From Duganella guangzhouensis (lineage in GTDB: Bacteria > Pseudomonadota > Gammaproteobacteria > Burkholderiales > Burkholderiaceae_D): a stretch of 64,000 bases of DNA. Location: the NCBI RefSeq assembly GCF_009674535.1, contig NZ_WKJK01000003.1:124001-188000 (forward strand), written 5' to 3'. Shown here in pieces: positions 46,752-56,257 of this stretch. The notes under the pieces are model-generated. The model had not been told where the DNA came from. It made no database searches and saw only the letters and a program-made list of their open reading frames with translations. The position numbers and the translations under genes were made by a program. The first letter of the stretch is position 1; every line of letters starts with the position of its first letter.

Positions 46752-49394
46752 TTAATATTTATACGACAGCGTAGCCCCAAACGTGCGCGACTCGCCCAGC
46801 CAGCCCCACACCGAACCATAATCGCCGCTCACCACCCGGCGATAATACTGCTTGTCAAACGCATTGTTCACCCACACCGACGCGCTCCACTCGCCATGTT
46901 CCAGCTTGCGGCCAGTCCCCGCCGCAAACGCCGCCAGGCCATAACCCGACACCCGCGTCAGATACGAATTATCCACCGTACCATACATCCAGCCACGATA
47001 CGAATAGCGCGCGCTGACGAAATTCTTCAGCCCATTATCACTGCGCCATGAGTAACGCGTACTCGCATTCCACGTCACGCGCGGCGCATTGAACACCCGC
47101 TCACCGGTCAGATTGCAGGACGCGGGAGGGCTCGGCGACAAAGTCACCTCGGCCGGGCAACGCGCGTTAGCGTAATCGGTGTAATACGCATCGTTGAAGA
47201 CACCCGCCAGCGTCGCATCCCAATTGCGCGTAATCGCCGCCGCCACACTCACCTCGGCACCGCGCGAACGGAAAGTCCCCGCGTTCATCAGATAGGTTTG
47301 CTGAGTATCCGGATCATAGCCCTGGGTCTGGAAGTCCGACACCTCGGTCAGGAACACGTCCGCTTTCAGATTGACCTTGTTATCCAGCAGCGCACCCTTG
47401 ACGCCCAGCTCCAGACTCTTGGTCTTCTCCGGCTTAATAATCAGCGTATCGTAACCAGCCGCCTTCGCCGCGCCAGCCGAAATATTCAGACCACCCGACT
47501 TCTCGCCGTATGAACCGGCCAGATACGAACTCCACTCCGGCGACAGCTCATGCTTCAGCACCAGCGTCCCCGAAGGCAGCACGTAATACTCCTTGATGTA
47601 ACCCGAGTTGAAGGCCGCTTTGTTATAGCGAATGAACTGACCGCCCTTCTCCTCATAGTTGGCGCGTACGCCGCCCACCAGATCCCAGGTCGGCGCGATA
47701 TGCAGCGTGCCCTGCACGTATGGCGACAGCATATTATCGTGCAGCGTACCGAGACGAATGATATCCAGCCCGTTGTAGCTGGTGGCGTCGTAATACACGC
47801 CGGCCAGCTTGTTGTTGGTGTAGCGCGTGTGCGCGGTGGTGTTCAGGTTCTCGCCCAGATAGGTCAGGCCCAGCGCGTAGTCGAACTTCTCGCCGGCCGG
47901 CGAATCCAGACGCAGTTCCTGCGACCAGGTACGGTCGAGCACCTGGGTGCCAGTATTGTTATATACCGCCACGCTCAAACCATCGGCATACACCGGATCG
48001 GTGCGGAAGTAACGATACGACGTCACAGAGCGCAGCTTGTAGCCATTATCGAACTTCCAGTTCGCTTCTGCCGACACCCCGCCCTGCTTGGTGTGCACAT
48101 TGTTCTCGTCATCCAGATCCACATTCGGGCCAAACACCACATGGTTGCCGACCGCCGTGGAATGCTTGAGGAAGCTGTCGACGCCACTAAAGGTATTGGT
48201 CGACAACAGCACCGAAGTCGGCGAGCTGTTGGTGATGTTCAGGTCCGCGCTCAAACGAAGATTGAACTTCTCGCCCTGCTTGTACAGCAGTTGACCGCGC
48301 ACGCCGCTGCTGGTGACGCCGTTCAGGCTATGGTTATTGCGCACATTGGTGACCGCGCCATCGTTATTGGTGTAGACCAGATTCAAACGGCCAGCCCAGT
48401 TCTCCGACAGTGGGCCGGACAACATCGCCCGGCCGCGCGTATAACCGTTCTGGCCATACGACACGCTGGCCGACGCTTCCGGCGTAAAGCTCGGCGCGCG
48501 AGTCTGCAGATTCAGCACGCCGCCAGTGGCATTGGCGCCGAACATCGTGCCCTGCGCGCCGCTCAGTACCTCGGCATAGGCGATATCGCCCAGGCCACTG
48601 CTCAACATGCCGGCACGCGGCAGGTAAACATTGTCGACGTAAATCGCCACGCTGCTCGGCATGCCGATGTTCGCATCGCCGCTGGCCTGACCGCCGCCAT
48701 CGCCGACGCCACGGATGGTGATCTGCGTGTCCGACGGATCGGTACTCTGGATCACCAGACCGGGCACCAGCTGTTGCAGGTCTTCCAGCGTGGTCAGGTT
48801 CTGCTCTTCCAGCACTTCGCCGCTGACGCGGTAGGATGACGTCGGCGCGCGCTGCACGTCATCGCTCTCCTGATTGGTGCCGGGCCGGCGCGTACCGGAC
48901 ACCGTCACCCGCGCCAACACTTCCGTATTCGGCGCAGCCGCCACTGCAGCCGCTGCGGCCACCGGCGCGCGCAGGGCCACCGGCGCCATCAACTGCTGCA
49001 CGGCGGGCCGTGAAGCCGAAGGCGCAGCCACGGTGCGGCGGATCGTCAGCGTGCGGCCACCGCCGGTGCTCACCAGCTCAAAGCCGCTGCCTTCCAACGC
49101 GCGCGTGATCGCTTCGGTGGCGCTGTAATTGCCATTGACTGGCGCCGAGCGCGCCGATTCCAGCAGTTTGGGATCATACGCCAGTGCCACGCCACTTTCA
49201 GACGCGATGCGCAGCAAAGTTTTCTCCAGCGGCGCACCGGCCAGTTGGTATTGATGACGTGTGGCGTCCTGCGCCAGCGCGGCCGGCAACGCGAGTAACT
49301 GGGTAACGGCCAGAATGGCCAGGATGTGCTGTGGTTTCTGCAAAACGTGCCTCACAAAGTTATGGCACCTCGATCGAGGCGCTTCACCAACCAT
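46752..49394 (-). CDS. TonB-dependent transducer with STN domain
   Basis: An 880-residue outer-membrane receptor. After a signal peptide (cleaved about residue 41) comes a secretin/TonB short N-terminal domain (about 48-118; YQLAGAPLEKTLLRIASESG), the part that signals to a FecR anti-sigma factor. An Ala-rich linker, a TonB box region (ARVTVSGTRR), a plug (TQITIRGVGD) and a barrel ending GATLSYKY follow. The first in-frame ATG (49394) has no ribosome-binding site. A GTG at 49355 follows GAGG by about 10 bases and gives a better signal peptide, so the true start may be there. Neighbouring FecI, FecR and the rhamnogalacturonan lyase imply a pectin oligosaccharide ligand. Confidence 0.92.
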   Translation of the reverse strand: MVGEAPRSRCHNFVRHVLQKPQHILAILAVTQLLALPAALAQDATRHQYQLAGAPLEKTLLRIASESGVALAYDPKLLESARSAPVNGNYSATEAITRALEGSGFELVSTGGGRTLTIRRTVAAPSASRPAVQQLMAPVALRAPVAAAAAVAAAPNTEVLARVTVSGTRRPGTNQESDDVQRAPTSSYRVSGEVLEEQNLTTLEDLQQLVPGLVIQSTDPSDTQITIRGVGDGGGQASGDANIGMPSSVAIYVDNVYLPRAGMLSSGLGDIAYAEVLSGAQGTMFGANATGGVLNLQTRAPSFTPEASASVSYGQNGYTRGRAMLSGPLSENWAGRLNLVYTNNDGAVTNVRNNHSLNGVTSSGVRGQLLYKQGEKFNLRLSADLNITNSSPTSVLLSTNTFSGVDSFLKHSTAVGNHVVFGPNVDLDDENNVHTKQGGVSAEANWKFDNGYKLRSVTSYRYFRTDPVYADGLSVAVYNNTGTQVLDRTWSQELRLDSPAGEKFDYALGLTYLGENLNTTAHTRYTNNKLAGVYYDATSYNGLDIIRLGTLHDNMLSPYVQGTLHIAPTWDLVGGVRANYEEKGGQFIRYNKAAFNSGYIKEYYVLPSGTLVLKHELSPEWSSYLAGSYGEKSGGLNISAGAAKAAGYDTLIIKPEKTKSLELGVKGALLDNKVNLKADVFLTEVSDFQTQGYDPDTQQTYLMNAGTFRSRGAEVSVAAAITRNWDATLAGVFNDAYYTDYANARCPAEVTLSPSPPASCNLTGERVFNAPRVTWNASTRYSWRSDNGLKNFVSARYSYRGWMYGTVDNSYLTRVSGYGLAAFAAGTGRKLEHGEWSASVWVNNAFDKQYYRRVVSGDYGSVWGWLGESRTFGATLSYKY

Positions 49395-49439
49395 GTGCAG
49401 CGAGAATCGAAAAGTGACACCGGCCGGCGAAAATATTTT

Positions 49440-50366
49440 TCAGGCCGCATTCAGCACGGTCAGATAACGACCGTAACGCTGGATACGCAGCGGCAGAATG
49501 TCCGTCACCTGCAACAGCGCGCGCTCGACGTCCTCCAGCCGGAATACGCCGCTGATTTGCATGGCGGCGGCACGGCCGCTGGCGCGCAGCAGTCCTTGAC
49601 GATAGCGACCGAAAATCTCCAACAGCTCCGCCAGCGGCATGCGGTCGGCCACGCAAACGCCGCGCGTCCACGCACTGACCGCGCTGAACGACAGCTCCGC
49701 CGCCTGCGCGCCATGCCGATCGAAAAAAAATGTCTCGCCGGCGCCGACCAGCACCGCCGCGCCGCCTGCAGGTCGCAGCAAGGCGCTGCCTTCGCTGACC
49801 GACACCACACTGCGCTCGTGCAGGCGGCCAACGTTGAACACCGCGCCACCAGTAGCCACCGAGCCATGCGCGGTCGCCACGCTGAGCACACCGTCGCGCT
49901 GACGCCACGACCGCAGCAACACCTGCCCCTGCCGCAGGTCGAGACGCGGACTGGCCGCGCTGCCGGACAGGTAAATGCGGCTGTTGGCATCGAATACCAA
50001 CGGCGTGCCATCAGCCAGCTTGCCCTCGCCACGCTGGCCCACGCCGCTGTGCCAGTCGGCGTCCAGCCCCAGGCCGCGCACGCCGCCCCAGGCGCCAACG
50101 CCCATCACCAGCATGCCAAACGCGGCGCGCAGGGCGCGGCGACGCTCGATTGATGGTGCGCGCAAGGCCCGCGCGGCGGCCGCAGACGCTGTACCACGTT
50201 CACTGAATCGGGATAAGCGCTGCTGCAAATTATTCCAGGCCTGTTCATTGGCCGCTTCCGCCGTGCGCCAATGATCGAATTCATTCAGCACAGTGGCGCC
50301 GACATCGCCCTCGCGCAAGCGCACTTCCCACATCACCGCCTGATGTTCGGCCGGCGCCAGCTTCAT
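49440..50366 (-). CDS. FecR-family anti-sigma factor / signal transducer
   Basis: A 308-residue protein. The cytoplasmic N-terminal DUF4880-type segment (about 8-55; WRTAEAANEQAWNNLQ), a single transmembrane helix near 80-97, and a periplasmic FecR domain (about 110-205; GQVLLRSWRQRDGVLSVATA) ending in the STN-contacting C-terminal region are all visible. It receives the signal from the STN receptor and activates the ECF sigma factor. Its ATG overlaps the sigma gene stop (50363-50366). Confidence 0.93.
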   Translation of the reverse strand: MKLAPAEHQAVMWEVRLREGDVGATVLNEFDHWRTAEAANEQAWNNLQQRLSRFSERGTASAAAARALRAPSIERRRALRAAFGMLVMGVGAWGGVRGLGLDADWHSGVGQRGEGKLADGTPLVFDANSRIYLSGSAASPRLDLRQGQVLLRSWRQRDGVLSVATAHGSVATGGAVFNVGRLHERSVVSVSEGSALLRPAGGAAVLVGAGETFFFDRHGAQAAELSFSAVSAWTRGVCVADRMPLAELLEIFGRYRQGLLRASGRAAAMQISGVFRLEDVERALLQVTDILPLRIQRYGRYLTVLNAA

Positions 50367-50875
50367 GCGGCCAGATAGCAGGCGGCTAGCGCCTGCGCCA
50401 TGTATTTGCGTACCATGCTGACCGAAACCGCCAGCCGTTCAGCGATTTCCGCGTAACCCAGCTCCTCGAACTGGCTGAGGATGAAGGCTTCGCGTGCCTT
50501 GGCGCTGATAGTTTGCAGTGCCGCGTCAATGCGCAACAGCTCATCGATGGCTTCGCAGATATCCTCAGGCGACGCATCCGCCAGATCCGGCGCCAGCGCC
50601 AGTTCTTCCAGATAGGCGCGTTCCAGATCGCGGCGGCGCCAGAACTCATAGGTCAGGCGGCGCGCGATGGTGGTCAGCAGCGCGCGCGGTTGGCGAATCT
50701 GGGTGATGTCATCCATCCCGGCCAATTCGGTGAAGGCCGATGCCGCCAGGTCTTCGGCGTCGTAGCGCGAGCCAACCAGGCGATGCACGCTGGCGGTGAG
50801 CCAGCTGTAACTGCGGCGGAATTCACCGCCGAGGAACTGGTCGCGTGCGGCGGAAGCAAAGGAAACGGTACTCAT
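50363..50875 (-). CDS. ECF sigma factor, FecI family
   Basis: A 170-residue sigma-70 family protein with regions 2 (about 15-85; SRYDAEDLAASAFTELA) and 4 (about 110-165; LGYAEIAERLAVSVSMVRKYMAQALAACY, the FecI-type helix-turn-helix). The start at 50875 is chosen as the usual length; the frame begins at 50902. It heads the operon that ends with the rhamnogalacturonan lyase and presumably transcribes from the A+T-rich region 50876-50977, though no FecI-type promoter was identified by eye. Confidence 0.92.
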   Translation of the reverse strand: MSTVSFASAARDQFLGGEFRRSYSWLTASVHRLVGSRYDAEDLAASAFTELAGMDDITQIRQPRALLTTIARRLTYEFWRRRDLERAYLEELALAPDLADASPEDICEAIDELLRIDAALQTISAKAREAFILSQFEELGYAEIAERLAVSVSMVRKYMAQALAACYLAA

Positions 50876-50977
50876 GGGCGTCAATATAAAGCGCGCGCCC
50901 ACGTAATAAAACGAACAATTCCAAATAAGCTTGTTTAAAAAAATCGCGATCTCGAAATGAATATCGCAGCCGTCAAT

Positions 50978-53611
50978 TTAGTTATCGGAGCGTGGCCGCA
51001 GATGGCGCGCCAGCGTCGCAAACATATGCTCAACGTCGATCGGCTTGGCGATAAAATCGTCCATGCCGGCCGCCGTGCACTGTTCGCGCTCGGACTCCAT
51101 CACGCCGGCCGTCATGGCGATCACCGGCAAGCCCAGGCCCAGTTCAGCGCGGATGATGCGGGTGGCGCTGAAGCCATCCATCACCGGCATCTGCACGTCC
51201 ATCAAGATCAGATCGAAGGCGGCATCGGCGCGCAGCAAGTCGATCGCCACCTGGCCGTTTTCCGCCACCGTGACCAGCGCGCGCGCCTGTTCCAGTATGC
51301 CGCGCGCCACGTTCTGATTGATCGGATTGTCCTCTACCAGCAAAATGCGCACGCCCTCCAGCGCGGGCAGCTGTGCCGGCACCGGCACACCACCACCGGG
51401 TGCGGATGGCGCCAGCGCGGTCTGCACCGCGTCGAACAGGCTGGATGCGGTGACCGGCTTGGTCAGCAAGGCGGCACTGTTGGCGCCTTCCATCATCAGC
51501 TTGCCGCGCCCGTACGCATTCATCATGCAGACTGCAGGCAGTTGCGGCGCCTGTTCGTGCAAGGCGTGCATGGTGGCCGCGCCATCCATGCCAGGCATCT
51601 GGCTGTCGACCAGCACCACGTCGTAATGCCGGCCAGCGCGCAGCTGCGCTAACGCTTCCTCGCCGGAGGCCACGCTGTCGCTGGTCCACTGCCATGCCTG
51701 GATGGTCTTGCTGATGAACTGGCGGCTGGTGTGGTTATCGTCCACCACCAGCACATGCAGCTTGTTCGGCATCACCCGCGCCGACTCCTCCACGTCGGCC
51801 TGTAACGCCAGCGTGAACTGAAACTCGCTACCCTTCCCAGGCTCGCTACGCACCACGATGGTGCCGCCCAGCAGATCGATCAGCCCTTTGGAAATCGTCA
51901 GCCCCAGCCCGGTGCCGCCGAAGCGGCGTGTGAACGACAAGTCGCCCTGCGTGAACGGCGAGAACAGGCGCGCCAGCTGCTCCTCGCTCATGCCGATGCC
52001 GCTATCGCGCACGCAGAAGCGCAGCGTCAGCGGCTCGCGCGCCACGCGCTGCACCAGCACCGACACCTCGCCCTGCTCGGTGAACTTGATGGCGTTGCCG
52101 GCCAGGTTGACCAGCACCTGCTGCAGCCGCAGCGCATCGCCAAACAGCACACGCGGCACATCCGGCTCCACGCCGATGCACAGCTCCAGATTCTTTTCGC
52201 CGGCACTGACGCTCATGATGCTGGCCAGCGCATGCAGCACATCGTCCAGCTTGAAACGTACCGGGTGCAGTTCCACCTTCCCGGCCTGCATCTTGGAGAA
52301 ATCCAGAATGTCGTTGAGGATGCCCAGCAGCGACTGGCCGGAAGCCCGTATCATCTCCAGATAACGGCTCTGCTCCGGCGACAGATTGGTGGCGCCCAGC
52401 AGATGCGCCATGCCCAGCACCGCGTTCATCGGCGTGCGCAGCTCGTGGCTCATATTGGCCACGAAGACGTCCTTGGCGGCATTGGCGGCCTGCGCTTCCC
52501 GCATGGCCGACTGCAGTTGCGTGGTGCGCTCTTCGATCAGTCCCTCCAGATGGTGACGATGGTCCTGCAGCTCCTTCTCCACCGTCTTCAGCGTATTAAT
52601 GGCATCGTCGGCCTCGCGGAACATCGGCGGTTCGGCCACCGTCACCTTGCCACGCCCCAGCGCCACTGCCGCCGACGACAAGGAGCCCACCGAACGCCCC
52701 AGATTGCGCGCCAACACCCAGGCCACCACAAAACCGGCGATCAGCAGCACCGCGACGATAATGCTGATCCATTTGATCGACGCCAGCATCTCGGACCACA
52801 CCACGCTGCGCGGCACGCCAATCACCACCGCCCAGCCGCTGTAAGAAGAACGGCTGTACATCGAATACACCGGCAGTCCTTCCAGCGTAATCGCTTCCAC
52901 CGCGTTCTCGCGCGCGGCCGGCATTTGCGCCAGCAGCGACGGGGCGCCTTTCTTGCCGACTGATTTTTCCGGATCCAGCGTGCGCGCCACAATCACGCCC
53001 TGGCTGTCGAAGATGGCCGCCACGCGGTCCGGTGGCAACTGCTGTTCACGCAAGACGCGGCCCAGCCGCTCAGGCACAAACGCCACCGAAATGACATAGA
53101 TGACTTTACCGTTGCGCAGCACCGGCGCATGAATGGCCACCAGCGGCCGTTTCAGCACGCCACCAATGAACACATCCGAGATCACCGGCTTACCGGTATC
53201 GAATACCTTGCGGATGCGATCCAGGCTGCCGGGATCCGGCAGCAACTGGCCGTACGGATGCACGGTATTCATCAGCTGTACCGAATCGCGGTCGCTGAGA
53301 ACGAAATTAAAACCGGGGAATTCGGGCCGCAGCGCTTTACTGGCTTCGGCGTAGAAGGCAGCGATGTCGCCCTGGTCCAGGCTGGGCGAGTTGGCCAGCG
53401 CCAGCGCGACCGTGATGCCGGTGTTCAGATCGCGGTCCACCGCCTGGATCATGGCGCGCGCCATGATCAGCGTATCGAACTTGATCTGATGGCGTTCGCG
53501 TTCGATGAAGTGTGCGGTCAGCAGGGAAAAGCCGACAACCGCCGGCAAGGCGCAGGCCCATACCAGGCTGTAGATCTGCACCTTGATCGACGGCAGTCCG
53601 CCTCTCGCCAT
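50978..53611 (-). CDS. Hybrid sensor histidine kinase with periplasmic Cache domain
   Basis: An 877-residue kinase. It has a transmembrane helix (about 12-33), a double-Cache-type periplasmic domain (about 38-275), a second helix (about 283-303), a HAMP-like linker and coiled coil, and HisKA with H389 ([11 protein letters not shown]). An HATPase domain (GTGLGLTIS) and two receivers ([11 protein letters not shown] and [11 protein letters not shown]) complete it. There is no Hpt domain, so a separate phosphotransfer protein is needed. Cache domains of this type bind small organic acids or amino acids. It stands alone on its strand, following glycerate kinase. Confidence 0.93.
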   Translation of the reverse strand: MARGGLPSIKVQIYSLVWACALPAVVGFSLLTAHFIERERHQIKFDTLIMARAMIQAVDRDLNTGITVALALANSPSLDQGDIAAFYAEASKALRPEFPGFNFVLSDRDSVQLMNTVHPYGQLLPDPGSLDRIRKVFDTGKPVISDVFIGGVLKRPLVAIHAPVLRNGKVIYVISVAFVPERLGRVLREQQLPPDRVAAIFDSQGVIVARTLDPEKSVGKKGAPSLLAQMPAARENAVEAITLEGLPVYSMYSRSSYSGWAVVIGVPRSVVWSEMLASIKWISIIVAVLLIAGFVVAWVLARNLGRSVGSLSSAAVALGRGKVTVAEPPMFREADDAINTLKTVEKELQDHRHHLEGLIEERTTQLQSAMREAQAANAAKDVFVANMSHELRTPMNAVLGMAHLLGATNLSPEQSRYLEMIRASGQSLLGILNDILDFSKMQAGKVELHPVRFKLDDVLHALASIMSVSAGEKNLELCIGVEPDVPRVLFGDALRLQQVLVNLAGNAIKFTEQGEVSVLVQRVAREPLTLRFCVRDSGIGMSEEQLARLFSPFTQGDLSFTRRFGGTGLGLTISKGLIDLLGGTIVVRSEPGKGSEFQFTLALQADVEESARVMPNKLHVLVVDDNHTSRQFISKTIQAWQWTSDSVASGEEALAQLRAGRHYDVVLVDSQMPGMDGAATMHALHEQAPQLPAVCMMNAYGRGKLMMEGANSAALLTKPVTASSLFDAVQTALAPSAPGGGVPVPAQLPALEGVRILLVEDNPINQNVARGILEQARALVTVAENGQVAIDLLRADAAFDLILMDVQMPVMDGFSATRIIRAELGLGLPVIAMTAGVMESEREQCTAAGMDDFIAKPIDVEHMFATLARHLRPRSDN

Positions 53612-53617
53612 AGAAGT

Positions 53618-53645
53618 TTGTCCCCCTGACTTACATGGGGGACAA
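53618..53645. repeat. Inverted repeat between glycerate kinase and the Cache kinase
   Basis: TTGTCCCCC (53618-53626) and GGGGGACAA (53637-53645) enclose a 10-base spacer in the 39-base gap. On the minus strand it is downstream of the hybrid kinase start and past the glycerate kinase end; there is no T run after either arm, so a terminator role is doubtful. Confidence 0.5.
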
Positions 53646-53650
53646 CTCTA

Positions 53651-54796
53651 TCACAAGCCCAGCCCCGCACCCAACCGTAGCGTGGCGGCGATGTTGCGTG
53701 CCGCGTTGCGCACGTTGACGGCGGCGGCGGCCAGCGCCTCTTCCACCGTGCATGGGCGGGTGACTGCGGCGAATACGGCGTCGATGCCGTGTTCATGCAC
53801 CGCCGCCGCATCGCTGGCCAGCGAGCCGGCGAGGCCGATCACCGGCTTGCCGTGACGCTGCGCCACGCGCGCCACGCCGACCGGCGTTTTGCCGTGGATG
53901 GTCTGGCCGTCGATGCGGCCTTCGCCGGTGATGATCAATTCCGCGTCCGCCACCGCCGCATCCAGGCCGACGGCTGCGGTGACGATTTCACTGCCCGGCC
54001 GCAAACGGCCGCCGAGGAACACCAGCATGGCGGCGCCGATGCCACCACCAGCGCCTGCGCCCGGCACCTCGGCCACGTCCTGTCCCAGGTCGCGGGCGAT
54101 GACCGCGGCGTAGTGACGCAGATTGTCGTCCAGCCGCGCCACCATCTCGGCGGTCGCGCCCTTCTGCGGGCCGAAGATGGCGGATGCGCCTTGCGGCCCC
54201 ACCAGCGGGTTGCTGACGTCGCAGGCGATGTCGAACACGCAGTCCTTGATGCGCGCGTCCAGGCCGGACAGGTCGATACGGTCCAGCATATTCAGCGCGC
54301 CGCCGCCTGGCGGCAGGTCGGCGCCGGTGGCGTCCAGCAGCCGGCCGCCCAGTGCCTGCAGCATGCCGGCACCGCCGTCGTTGGTGGCGCTGCCGCCGAT
54401 GCCCAGCACGAAACGGCGCGCGCCGGCGTTCAGCGCGTTCAATATCAGCTGGCCGGTGCCGTAGCTGGTGGTGCGCAGCGGATTACGCTGCGACGGCATC
54501 ACCAGTTCCAGCCCGCTGGCGGCGGCCATTTCAATCACTGCGGTCTGGCCGTCGCCCATCAGGCCATAGAACGCCGATACCGTTTCGCCCAGCGGGCCGG
54601 TGACGGGCAAGGCGATGCGCTTGCCGCCACTGGCGTCGATCATGGCCTGCACCGTGCCCTCGCCGCCATCGGCGACCGGCAGCTTGACGTATTCCGCGTC
54701 CGGAAACACCTCGCGGAAGCCCGCTTCGATCTCATTAGCCACGGCCATCGCCGTCAGGCTCTCCTTGAACGAATCGGGCGCTATTACTATTTTCAT
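53651..54796 (-). CDS. Glycerate kinase
   Basis: A 381-residue enzyme of the GlxK/GarK family, which phosphorylates D-glycerate to 2-phosphoglycerate (family numbers differ between 2- and 3-phosphate products). Motifs are PDSFKESLTA (8-17), ADGGEGTVQAM and GGSATNDGGAGMLQALG. It is 9 bases after the ACS-family transporter on the same strand and close to a CdaR-type regulator, which fits use of glucarate, galactarate or glycerate. Confidence 0.93.
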   Translation of the reverse strand: MKIVIAPDSFKESLTAMAVANEIEAGFREVFPDAEYVKLPVADGGEGTVQAMIDASGGKRIALPVTGPLGETVSAFYGLMGDGQTAVIEMAAASGLELVMPSQRNPLRTTSYGTGQLILNALNAGARRFVLGIGGSATNDGGAGMLQALGGRLLDATGADLPPGGGALNMLDRIDLSGLDARIKDCVFDIACDVSNPLVGPQGASAIFGPQKGATAEMVARLDDNLRHYAAVIARDLGQDVAEVPGAGAGGGIGAAMLVFLGGRLRPGSEIVTAAVGLDAAVADAELIITGEGRIDGQTIHGKTPVGVARVAQRHGKPVIGLAGSLASDAAAVHEHGIDAVFAAVTRPCTVEEALAAAAVNVRNAARNIAATLRLGAGLGL

Positions 54797-54805
54797 CGGC
54801 GGCTC

Positions 54806-56128
54806 TTATCGATTAACGAGTTTCGCGGGAACCCGCAGCACCAGTATCGCACCGATCAACAGCACGCTGGAGAGAATATACAGCGCCATGTCGGTGCTCT
54901 GAGTCGCATCCTTGATCCAGCCGACCAGGAAGGGGCTGACGAAACCGGCGATCTGGCCCAGCGAGTTAATCAGCGCCAGCCCGCCTGCCGCTGCCGCGCT
55001 GCCAAGGAAGGCGGCCGGCAGAGACCAGAACAGCGCCAGTGCCGTCAGCGCGCCCATGGTCGCCATGCTCAAGCCGATCATGACGATCAGCGCATTGCTG
55101 GAGAAGTTAGCCGCCAGCAGCAGGCCAATCAGGCCCATACCCATCGGCAGCGAGACGTGGAAGCGGCGCTCGCGATGCTTGTCGGACGAACGGCCGGCCC
55201 ACACCATGAACACGGCGGCCAGCAGATACGGCACTGCACTCAGCCAGCCCACCGTCTGCGCGCTCTGGAAGCCCAGCGCCTTGATGATGGACGGCAGCCA
55301 GAAGTTGATCGCGTAGACGCCCATCTGAATGCAGAAGTAAATCACGCCCAGCATCCACACGCTGCCGTTGCGCAGCACCGCGCCGAACGACTGGCCGACA
55401 TTGCTGGCGGCGGCGCGCTGCTGTTCATCGGCGGCCAGCGCCGCCTGCATCGCGGACTTCTCTTCAACGCTCAACCACTTGGCTTGCGCGATGCCATCAT
55501 TCAGATACAGGAATACGCCCACGCCCAGCAGCACGGTCGGCAAACCCTGAAGCAGGAACAGCCACTGCCAGCCGGCCATGCCACCCTGGCCGGCCGAGAA
55601 GTGCGACAGCATCCAGCCGGACAGCGGACCGCCGATCAGGCCCGAAATCGGAATCGCCGACATGAACAGCGCCATCACCTGGCCGCGCTTCTGGGTCGGG
55701 AACCAGTGCGTAAAGTACAGCACCATGCCGGGGAAGAAGCCGGCTTCCGCCACGCCTGTGAAGAAGCGCAGCACATAGAACGAAGTTGGGGAGTTCACAA
55801 ACAGCATGCAGGCGGACAGGCCGCCCCACGCGATCATCATCACCGAAATCCAGCGCCGGGCGCCGATTTTGTGCAGGATCAGATTACTCGGCACGCCACT
55901 CAGCACGTAACCGATGAAGAAGATGCCGGCGCCCAGGCCGTACACCGTATTGCTCAATTTGAGGGCGTCCAGCATCTCCAGCTTGGCAAAGCCGACGTTG
56001 ACGCGGTCCAGGTAATTGAACAGGTAGCAGACGAAGATAAACGGGATCAGGTGCCAGCTGGCTTTTTTATATGCGCCATCCAGAACGGACGCCGCCGGCC
56101 ACGCTTGTGCAGTGGTGGAAGTGCTCAT
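54806..56128 (-). CDS. MFS transporter, ACS (anion:cation symporter) family
   Basis: A 440-residue, 12-helix transporter. YLDRVNVGFAKLEM in helix 1 is the ACS-family signature shared by glucarate, galactarate and tartrate transporters. The helix-4 region FFTGVAEAGFFPGM also matches. It is paired with glycerate kinase and faces a CdaR-like regulator, so the substrate is probably a sugar diacid or glycerate. Confidence 0.87.
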   Translation of the reverse strand: MSTSTTAQAWPAASVLDGAYKKASWHLIPFIFVCYLFNYLDRVNVGFAKLEMLDALKLSNTVYGLGAGIFFIGYVLSGVPSNLILHKIGARRWISVMMIAWGGLSACMLFVNSPTSFYVLRFFTGVAEAGFFPGMVLYFTHWFPTQKRGQVMALFMSAIPISGLIGGPLSGWMLSHFSAGQGGMAGWQWLFLLQGLPTVLLGVGVFLYLNDGIAQAKWLSVEEKSAMQAALAADEQQRAAASNVGQSFGAVLRNGSVWMLGVIYFCIQMGVYAINFWLPSIIKALGFQSAQTVGWLSAVPYLLAAVFMVWAGRSSDKHRERRFHVSLPMGMGLIGLLLAANFSSNALIVMIGLSMATMGALTALALFWSLPAAFLGSAAAAGGLALINSLGQIAGFVSPFLVGWIKDATQSTDMALYILSSVLLIGAILVLRVPAKLVNR

Positions 56129-56257
56129 GCAAGTCTCCGGGGTATTTTAATGATACGGCGATTATCTGGAATCCTTCACAAAAAAGCATTGGCCAGATGC
56201 CCGAATCTCCGCGTCACGCACCACCATTTATTGTGCAAATGCCCTAAAATGACGCCC
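56129..56257. promoter_or_regulatory. Divergent control region of the diacid/glycerate unit
   Basis: This 129-base gap separates the ACS transporter from the CdaR-type regulator and should contain promoters and the CdaR operator. It is A+T-rich near 56140-56190 and 56228-56250. No operator palindrome was clear by eye. Confidence 0.45.

Noticed and set aside
53618..53645. Terminator for glycerate kinase
   Set aside because: It lies upstream of the glycerate kinase stop region's transcript end in an awkward place between two same-strand genes, and neither arm is followed by T residues.
53789..56257. A very long plus-strand open frame running 53789-57433 as one 1214-residue protein
   Set aside because: Its first two thirds are antisense to the glycerate kinase and ACS transporter, which have strong family motifs. 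Only the last 391 residues (CdaR-like) are a real gene.
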